Positions 58,757 through 64,000 of a DNA stretch of 64,000 nucleotides are shown here, piece by piece; the first letter of the stretch is position 1; the number at the start of each line of letters is the position of its first letter. Source of the DNA: Massilia sp. CF038 (lineage in GTDB: Bacteria > Pseudomonadota > Gammaproteobacteria > Burkholderiales > Burkholderiaceae_D); assembly GCF_900129765.1 (NCBI RefSeq), contig NZ_FQWU01000001.1:2108001-2172000 (forward strand), in the 5' to 3' direction. A program made the translations under genes and the position numbers. The notes under the pieces are model-generated. The model had not been told where the DNA came from. It ran no database searches and was given only the letters and a program-made list of their open reading frames with translations.

Positions 58757-59680
58757 TCAGGCGTAGGCCGACAGCTGCGCGTTGCTGCTGTGGGCATGCG
58801 CGTGCACAAGCTCAGTCCGGATGGACGCTTCCAGCGATGGGATTGATCCCCCTGCCCGGTACTGGAAACTGACCTGCAGTACATCGCCTGGTTTTACCTG
58901 AATGGGCTGGCTCATAGGTACGCTCATGTAATGGTTGAGCCAGTCGATCGTGCTGTTCTCTTCGGGAACCACGGCAAGAATGTTCTTGGTGATAAAGCGC
59001 ATGGCATTGACGATGCCGGCTTTTTCAATGGCAAACTGGCCTTGCCAGGCAATGGCGCTGTCCGTCGGCTGGCTGAAGTCCAGGATGCTGTAGACCGCCG
59101 GTGCAGCCAGTTCCACCGTACCTGGCTTGGCTGTCGAGGTTTCCTGGAACTGCACGATGGGCGCGTAGAACCCCTCGAAGTCATAATCCTGCTGCAATGG
59201 CTGCGCCGCCATGATCACCGCCTCGGGCAAAAACACGGGCAGCGGGCCGCCGAAACGGGCCAGATAGCGGCGCTTGAACGATTCCATGACTTCGACCTGC
59301 TTTTCACGCAGCATTGCCACGTGAATCATCTCGCAGATGACGACATCGACCGGCTCCGGCGGCAAATACTCGAAGGCATCGGCATGCACCACTTCGACTT
59401 TGTGGCCGTTGGGATTCATGGACAGCATTTTGCGCGCAGCCTTGACCATATCGGGATTGAATTCGACACAGTAGACCTTCGCCGCGCGGCCCGCCGCAAA
59501 CCAGGACAGCACCCCGGTGCCGCCACCCAATTCGAGCACCTTGGCGCCGGGTTTAACCGCGTAATTGATGGCTGACTTGAACCCGTGCATGCGGTTCTGG
59601 TCCATCAACATATTGTGATGATAATGGACCGGGATAAATTGCCCCAGATAGCAGCTTTCAATTTCGCGTTCGTTGAGCAT
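58757..59680 (-). CDS. SAM-dependent methyltransferase, PRMT-like
   Basis: 307 aa from ATG 59680. Motif I V-L-E-L-G-G-G-T-G (about 52-60), then Y-C-V-E-F-N-P (post-I), then an acidic double-E-like C-E-M-I-H-V-A-M. Followed by a beta-rich C-terminal domain as in protein arginine methyltransferases, which are unusual in bacteria. Substrate unknown; a small-molecule or protein arginine methyltransferase is possible. A longer upstream frame to 59728 adds 16 residues without support. Confidence 0.75.
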   Translation of the reverse strand: MLNEREIESCYLGQFIPVHYHHNMLMDQNRMHGFKSAINYAVKPGAKVLELGGGTGVLSWFAAGRAAKVYCVEFNPDMVKAARKMLSMNPNGHKVEVVHADAFEYLPPEPVDVVICEMIHVAMLREKQVEVMESFKRRYLARFGGPLPVFLPEAVIMAAQPLQQDYDFEGFYAPIVQFQETSTAKPGTVELAAPAVYSILDFSQPTDSAIAWQGQFAIEKAGIVNAMRFITKNILAVVPEENSTIDWLNHYMSVPMSQPIQVKPGDVLQVSFQYRAGGSIPSLEASIRTELVHAHAHSSNAQLSAYA

Positions 59681-59809
59681 GGCGTTCCCTGGTGTGCAGT
59701 TTGAAGTCGATGTCACCATTATCAACAAACACCCATCGCGTCGAATTGCCGAGAAAAATCGCTTTTCCCCGTCAGTTCAGCGCATGCACATCACAGAAAC
59801 AACTTCAAC

Positions 59810-60592
59810 TTATCGCTGCACGCCCTTGAATAAATTGAAGAAGTTACTGGTGGTCTGCTCCGCCACCTGGACCAGCGGAATGCCTTTCAGGTCGGCGATG
59901 TATTCGGCCACATGCTTGACGAAGCCCGGCTCGTTCATTTTGCCCCGGTGCGGCACGGGCGCAAGATAGGGCGAATCGGTTTCAATGAGAATGCGCTCCA
60001 TGGGCACTTCCCTGGCCACTGCCTGCAGATCTTTCGCGCTTTTGAACGTGACGATGCCGGAAAACGAGATGTAAAAACCCATTTCCAGGGCCGCTTGTGC
60101 GACCTCAAGCGACTCGGTAAAACAGTGCATGACGCCGGCCACACCGCCTTTGTCGGTCCCTGCGCCCTCTTCCTGCATGATGCGAATGGTGTCTGCGCTT
60201 GCTGCTCTTGTGTGAATAATCAAAGGCTTACGCGTGATTCTTGAAGTACGGATGTGGACGCGGAAGCGCTCGCGCTGCCATTCAAGATCGCCTTCGAGCC
60301 GGAAATAGTCGAGCCCCGTTTCGCCAATGGCAATGATTTTTGGATGTGCTGACAGTGAGACCAGCTGGTCCACGGAAGGTTCGGGCGTATCCATGTAATC
60401 GGGATGCACGCCAACCGAAGCGTAAATGTGGGGGTAAGTTTCGGCCAGCGCCAATACTTGTGGGAAATCGGGCAAGTCGACCGAGACGCACAGTGCGTGC
60501 GTGACCTTGTTCTCGGCCATCTTGGCGAGAATTTCAGGCATCCGGGCCGACAGCTCGGGGAAATTGATATGGCAGTGGGAATCGATATACAT
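59810..60592 (-). CDS. TatD-family metal-dependent hydrolase
   Basis: 260 aa TIM-barrel DNase of the TatD/YcfH type. Metal-ligand motifs: S-H-C-H at 5-8, E in G-E-T-G-L-D-Y, H in I-H-T-R-A, H in M-H-C-F, and D in E-T-D-S-P-Y. Family members are 3'-5' exonucleases in DNA repair or stress. Its place next to the mltG-tmk-holB block is conserved in Burkholderiales, with a GNAT gene inserted between it and pilZ here. Confidence 0.92.
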   Translation of the reverse strand: MYIDSHCHINFPELSARMPEILAKMAENKVTHALCVSVDLPDFPQVLALAETYPHIYASVGVHPDYMDTPEPSVDQLVSLSAHPKIIAIGETGLDYFRLEGDLEWQRERFRVHIRTSRITRKPLIIHTRAASADTIRIMQEEGAGTDKGGVAGVMHCFTESLEVAQAALEMGFYISFSGIVTFKSAKDLQAVAREVPMERILIETDSPYLAPVPHRGKMNEPGFVKHVAEYIADLKGIPLVQVAEQTTSNFFNLFKGVQR

Positions 60593-60608
60593 CCCACGAT
60601 TATAAAGT

Positions 60609-61127
60609 CTAGCCGACGCGCCTGCCGAGGATAATCAGGTCGCGCTCAATGCCGTCCAGGTTGGCAACCCGCGGCAAATTCGCCCAGGTATCAAAACCGA
60701 ACTTGCGGAACAGCGCCAGACTGGGCACATTGTGGCCAAAGATAAAACCAAGCAAGGTGTGCACAGCAATCTTCGGAGCAAAGGCCACGGCCTCCTCCAG
60801 GCAGTAGCGACCAATACCCTTGCCGCGCCAGGCCTCCTCGATATAAATCGACAATTCGGCCGTGCCCGAGTAGGCCGGACGGCCATAGAAATTGGAGTAC
60901 GACATCCAACCCAGGACGGCAGGTGCCGCCGCCGTATCGGCCGCATCGTGAATGATCCACAGGGGGCGCCGTTCAGGATGGTGGTCGTCAAACCATTGCT
61001 GGCGCGAAGCCACCGAGACAGGCTCGGTATCGGCCGTCACTTCACGCGACGCAACCGTCGAGTTATAGATGGCAACAATGGCAGGCAAATCATCGGGACG
61101 GGCAATGCGATGGGTAAAAGACGGCAT
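60609..61127 (-). CDS. GNAT-family N-acetyltransferase
   Basis: 172 aa from ATG 61127 (a TTG four codons upstream is also in frame). Core acetyl-CoA motif A: Y-I-E-E-A-W-R-G-K-G-I-G-R-Y (R/Q-x-x-G-x-G/A type), and C-terminal F-R-K-F-G-F-D. Resembles the phosphinothricin/methionine-sulfoximine acetyltransferase group (T-V-A-S-R-E-V near the start). Substrate not determinable. Lies 16 bases upstream of tatD, in line with the holB block. Confidence 0.85.
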   Translation of the reverse strand: MPSFTHRIARPDDLPAIVAIYNSTVASREVTADTEPVSVASRQQWFDDHHPERRPLWIIHDAADTAAAPAVLGWMSYSNFYGRPAYSGTAELSIYIEEAWRGKGIGRYCLEEAVAFAPKIAVHTLLGFIFGHNVPSLALFRKFGFDTWANLPRVANLDGIERDLIILGRRVG

Positions 61128-61166
61128 AGTACGAAACAAGGTTGAACCAGAGTGATAGACGCACGC

Positions 61167-61544
61167 TCAAAGCGTGTGGGTGGCGCGCGACGAACGCAGT
61201 GCCGCACCGAGGATTTCCTCAATGCGCAGCTTGGCACGGTGGCCCGTTTCATCGTCCGGGAAATGCACACCGATGCCCTGCGCCTTGTTGTTATTGGCGC
61301 CAGCCGGGGTAATCCAGGCGACTTTCCCCGCGATCGGGTACTTGTTCGGGTCGTCCATCAAGGCCAGGATCAGGTAGATCTCGTCGCCCAGCTTGTACGG
61401 CTTAACGGTCGGCACAAACATGCCGCCGTGTCGAAGAAAAGGCATGTATGCGGCGTACAAGGCCGCCTTTTCCTTGATGGCCAGCGAGAGCACCGAGGGC
61501 CGCGCAGGCTGCGTGGCGGTCGGGTCAGGTGGTTTGCCGGTCAT
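61167..61544 (-). CDS. pilZ: PilZ-domain protein
   Basis: 125 aa with AAGGATTT before the ATG. A PilZ domain of the type IV pilus class: F-V-P-T-V-K-P-Y-K-L-G-D-E-I-Y-L then P-I-A-G-K-V-A-W-I-T and G-I-G-V-H-F. The N-terminal c-di-GMP-binding R-x-x-x-R is missing, as usual in this class, which acts in pilus assembly rather than nucleotide sensing. It follows holB by ten bases. Confidence 0.88.
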   Translation of the reverse strand: MTGKPPDPTATQPARPSVLSLAIKEKAALYAAYMPFLRHGGMFVPTVKPYKLGDEIYLILALMDDPNKYPIAGKVAWITPAGANNNKAQGIGVHFPDDETGHRAKLRIEEILGAALRSSRATHTL

Positions 61545-61554
61545 GTAAATCCTT

Positions 61555-62586
61555 TCAGGTGCAGCATGTAGTGTAATCGAGCAACAAATCTTCTAAAAAC
61601 AGTTTCGGCGACAAGGGGTGATCCGCAGTCGCCCGGCGCGCGTTGGCGCCCTTGATTGCGCGCAGCAGATTGGAAGTGTGCACTTTCCCGGCTAACGCTG
61701 CAAGTTCCTTCTGATATCGGGGGAAATATCTGATGCTTCCAGACAGTTTGTAGGAAAACACATCATAAAGCCAGCGTTGCTGCCAAGACACCACAGAACT
61801 GAGGGGTGTCTTGCTTAATTTATCAGCCGTTTTCAGCGCGCCGTCAACGCTGGGGTGGGCCAGCAGCTGCAGCAGGGTTTCCATTTCATCACGGTTGCCG
61901 GTCTCCGACTGGGCCAGCGCCGCCAGCGGCGCCCCGCCCTGTTCACGCAGCCAACTGTCGGCGTCGGCCAGACCTTGCGCTTTCAGCCAGGCAGCGGCCT
62001 GGGCGTGGTCGGGCATGGGCAAGGCAAACTTGCGGCAGCGCGACAGAATGGTCGGCAGCAGCCGGTCCAGGCTGTTCGAGGACAGCAGGAACACGGTGCC
62101 CGGCGGCGGCTCTTCCAGCGTCTTGAGCAGGGCATTCGAGGCGGGGGTATTGAGCGCCTCGGCCGGGTACACCACCACCACGCGTAAACCTTGGCGGTGG
62201 GTAGAAATGTTCATGAAGTCGGCCAGGTTGCGAATCTGCTCGATCTTGATTTCCTTCGATGGGGTCTTGCTGGCCTTGGCCTTCTTGCCCTCGCCGTCCG
62301 TACCTTCTTCGCCTTCCGGCGCCTCGTCTTCAAACGATTCCGGACGCACGCGCCGATAGTCCGGGTGGTTGTGCTGCGAGAACCAGCCACAGGATACGCA
62401 AGTGCCGCAAGCATGGCCGTCTGGCCGGCCGTTTTCGCACAACAATGCCTGGGCAAAGGTTTCGATAAAGTCAGCTTTTCCAGTCCCGGCGGCGCCGTGG
62501 AACAGGATCGCATGCGGCATGCGCGACCGCAGCTGTTGGAGCTGGCTCCACGCGGCCTCTTGCCATGGGTAGATAGAATTACTCAT
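61555..62586 (-). CDS. holB: DNA polymerase III delta-prime subunit
   Basis: 343 aa clamp-loader subunit. P-loop G-A-A-G-T-G-K (31-37), zinc module C-x8-C-x2-C-x2-C (C-E-N-G-R-P-D-G-H-A-C-G-T-C-V-S-C), sensor S-R-C (I-L-S-R-C-R-K-F). A charged insertion (about 90-115: E-D-E-A-P-E-G-E-E-G-T, then K-K-A-K-A-S-K) is longer than in E. coli. Operon with tmk and pilZ. Confidence 0.93.
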   Translation of the reverse strand: MSNSIYPWQEAAWSQLQQLRSRMPHAILFHGAAGTGKADFIETFAQALLCENGRPDGHACGTCVSCGWFSQHNHPDYRRVRPESFEDEAPEGEEGTDGEGKKAKASKTPSKEIKIEQIRNLADFMNISTHRQGLRVVVVYPAEALNTPASNALLKTLEEPPPGTVFLLSSNSLDRLLPTILSRCRKFALPMPDHAQAAAWLKAQGLADADSWLREQGGAPLAALAQSETGNRDEMETLLQLLAHPSVDGALKTADKLSKTPLSSVVSWQQRWLYDVFSYKLSGSIRYFPRYQKELAALAGKVHTSNLLRAIKGANARRATADHPLSPKLFLEDLLLDYTTCCT

Positions 62587-62633
62587 TTAATCAACAGCTT
62601 GCGACAAATAGATGAAGTCATTTCGAGCTTCAC

Positions 62634-63260
62634 TTAAAGTAGTTTCTCAAGTATGGCCGCCAGCTGTGCGCGGATTGCATCTATACTTTGCGTCGAATCG
62701 ACAACGACTATGCGTTCTGGAAACTGGGCGGCACGCCGCAGATATTCGGTGCGGCACGCCTCGAAAAAGTCCGCCTGCTCCTGCTCGAATTTGTCGAGCG
62801 TGCGGGTAGCGTCCAGACGCGCTCGCGCCACGGCCAGGGGCACATCAAACAGCAGTGTCAGATTGGGCTGCAGCGTGGGATGCACCCATTGCTCCAGTGC
62901 TTCCATCTTGCTGCGGTCCAGGCCGCGTCCGCCACCCTGATAGGCAAAACTGGCATCGGTGAATCGGTCGGAAACAACCCAGTCGCCGCGCGCCAGACCG
63001 GGCGCAATGACTTGGGCGATGTGTTCGCGCCGGCTGGCAAACATCAGCAGCGCCTCGGTTTCCAGGTGCATCTTTTCGTGCAGCAGCAAATCACGCAACT
63101 TCTCGCCCACGGTGGTGCCGCCAGGTTCGCGGCTCGACACCACGGTCTTGCCATGCGCCCCCAGCCACTCTGCGACAAAGGCAATGTGGGTCGACTTGCC
63201 GGCACCATCGATGCCTTCGAAACTGATGAACTTGCCTTTTACGGTGCTGCTTTGAGTCAT
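62634..63260 (-). CDS. tmk: thymidylate kinase
   Basis: 208 aa dTMP kinase. P-loop [11 protein letters not shown] (14-24), the D-R/E-P catalytic loop S-R-E-P-G-G-T, and the lid V-S-D-R-F-T-D-A. Of normal length. 14 bases after mltG. Confidence 0.94.
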   Translation of the reverse strand: MTQSSTVKGKFISFEGIDGAGKSTHIAFVAEWLGAHGKTVVSSREPGGTTVGEKLRDLLLHEKMHLETEALLMFASRREHIAQVIAPGLARGDWVVSDRFTDASFAYQGGGRGLDRSKMEALEQWVHPTLQPNLTLLFDVPLAVARARLDATRTLDKFEQEQADFFEACRTEYLRRAAQFPERIVVVDSTQSIDAIRAQLAAILEKLL

Positions 63261-63274
63261 GGAACGGCGACGCT

Positions 63275-64000
63275 TTATCGTTGGTATTGATTAACTGCTT
63301 TGTTATGGTCGTTCAAGTTATCCGAGAACTTGCTGGTACCGTCGCCGCGCGCCACAAAATACAGGGCATTGCTTTTGGCCGGCCCCAGCGCTGCCGCCAG
63401 CGATTGCACGCCTGGCAGGGCAATCGGGGTGGGCGGCAAGCCGCTGCGGGTGTATGTATTGTACGGGGTATCGGTCTCCAGATCCTTCTTGCGGATGTTG
63501 CCAGCGAAGTTGTCACCCATGCCGTAGATGACGGTCGGATCGGTCTGCAGCATCATGCCCTGCTTCAGGCGGTTGACGAACACGGCCGCAATCATGGCGC
63601 GCTCGGACTTCTGCCCAGTTTCCTTTTCGACAATCGAAGCCATGATCAGCGCTTCATACGGGGACTTGTATGGCAGGCTGGCATCGCGCTTTTCCCAGGC
63701 CGCGTTCAAGCGGTTGAGCAGCAGCTCATGGGCTTGCTTGTAGACGGCCAGATCGCTCGATCCCTTGGCAAACAGGTAGGTATCCGGGAAGAACAAGCCT
63801 TCAGGCGACTTGAACTCGCTTGAAATGCGCGCCAGCAGCTCTTTGTCGCTCAGCTCGGCCGTATCGTGCTTGAGGGTCTTGCTGGCGGCCACGGCCTGAC
63901 GCATCTGCTTGAAGGTCCAGCCTTCGATGATGGTCAGCGACTCTTGCGCAAACTCGCCACGCACCAGCTGATCAACCAGCGCGCGCGGCGTTGTGCCAGG
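63275..64000 (-). CDS. mltG: endolytic murein transglycosylase MltG, partial
   Basis: C-terminal portion of MltG; the frame is open to the window edge, so the N-terminus and membrane anchor are missing. The YceG domain is seen with the catalytic glutamate in S-I-V-E-K-E-T-G-Q and the conserved [10 protein letters not shown] and Y-N-T-Y-x-x-x-G-L-P-P-x-P-I motifs. It cleaves nascent glycan strands during cell-wall growth. Heads the tmk-holB-pilZ operon. Confidence 0.94.
   Translation of the reverse strand, partial: PGTTPRALVDQLVRGEFAQESLTIIEGWTFKQMRQAVAASKTLKHDTAELSDKELLARISSEFKSPEGLFFPDTYLFAKGSSDLAVYKQAHELLLNRLNAAWEKRDASLPYKSPYEALIMASIVEKETGQKSERAMIAAVFVNRLKQGMMLQTDPTVIYGMGDNFAGNIRKKDLETDTPYNTYTRSGLPPTPIALPGVQSLAAALGPAKSNALYFVARGDGTSKFSDNLNDHNKAVNQYQR

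Overview
This is a betaproteobacterial chromosome segment, most likely from the Oxalobacteraceae (Massilia/Duganella/Janthinobacterium-like). The evidence is the protein repertoire: a PEP-CTERM exosortase substrate, a large TonB-dependent receptor, an OsmC/YcaO fusion, and the Burkholderiales order mltG-tmk-holB-pilZ-tatD at the right end. The genus is an inference. I saw no rRNA, tRNA or CRISPR array. Layout: positions 1-9998 hold a two-gene YeeE/YedE sulfur transporter, a secreted alpha/beta hydrolase, an alanine-rich unknown protein, a small beta-barrel protein, a PEP-CTERM protein, and a TonB receptor coupled to the 5' part of a secreted prolyl oligopeptidase gene. Positions 9999-42696 are one complete 32.7-kb Tn3-family transposon of the Tn4651 type. 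It has 46-bp imperfect terminal inverted repeats and a 5-bp target duplication (TGTAT at 9994-9998 and 42697-42701), with tnpA at the left end and the divergent tnpS/tnpT resolution pair near the right end. The 3' part of the prolyl oligopeptidase gene resumes in frame at 42702, so the insertion cut one gene in two; removing the element and one TSD copy restores an uninterrupted 703-codon frame. Transposon cargo: a 16-cysteine copper-storage-like protein, a GmhA-type isomerase, a cytoplasmic subtilase, a WspR-like diguanylate cyclase, a YnfA-like membrane protein, a P1B-4 ATPase, an isolated flgB-like gene, a long leftward array (lpd-czcI-czcC-czcB-czcA-czcD-orf62-mgtC-eptA-pap2), and a cadA/pbrA - cadR/pbrR - pbrT lead/cadmium/iron locus with a textbook MerR-type operator and a Fur-box-like site. 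Together these would export Zn/Co/Cd/Pb across both membranes (CzcCBA, CzcD, P-type ATPases), sequester copper, and modify lipid A (EptA plus PAP2 phosphatase). Positions 42702-64000 return to chromosomal genes: a PH-like protein, an HNH-type protein, an NlpC/P60 lipoprotein, the OsmC/YcaO protein, a three-gene cluster (degenerate PAS-GAF histidine kinase, pseudo-receiver-CHAT protease, unknown 411-aa protein), a chemoreceptor, small conserved proteins, a methyltransferase, and the replication/cell-wall block ending in a truncated mltG. The three most noteworthy items are the gene-splitting metal and lipid A transposon, the eptA-pap2 cassette carried on it, and the kinase-like/CHAT-protease operon, which is my best candidate for an undescribed signalling or defence system.
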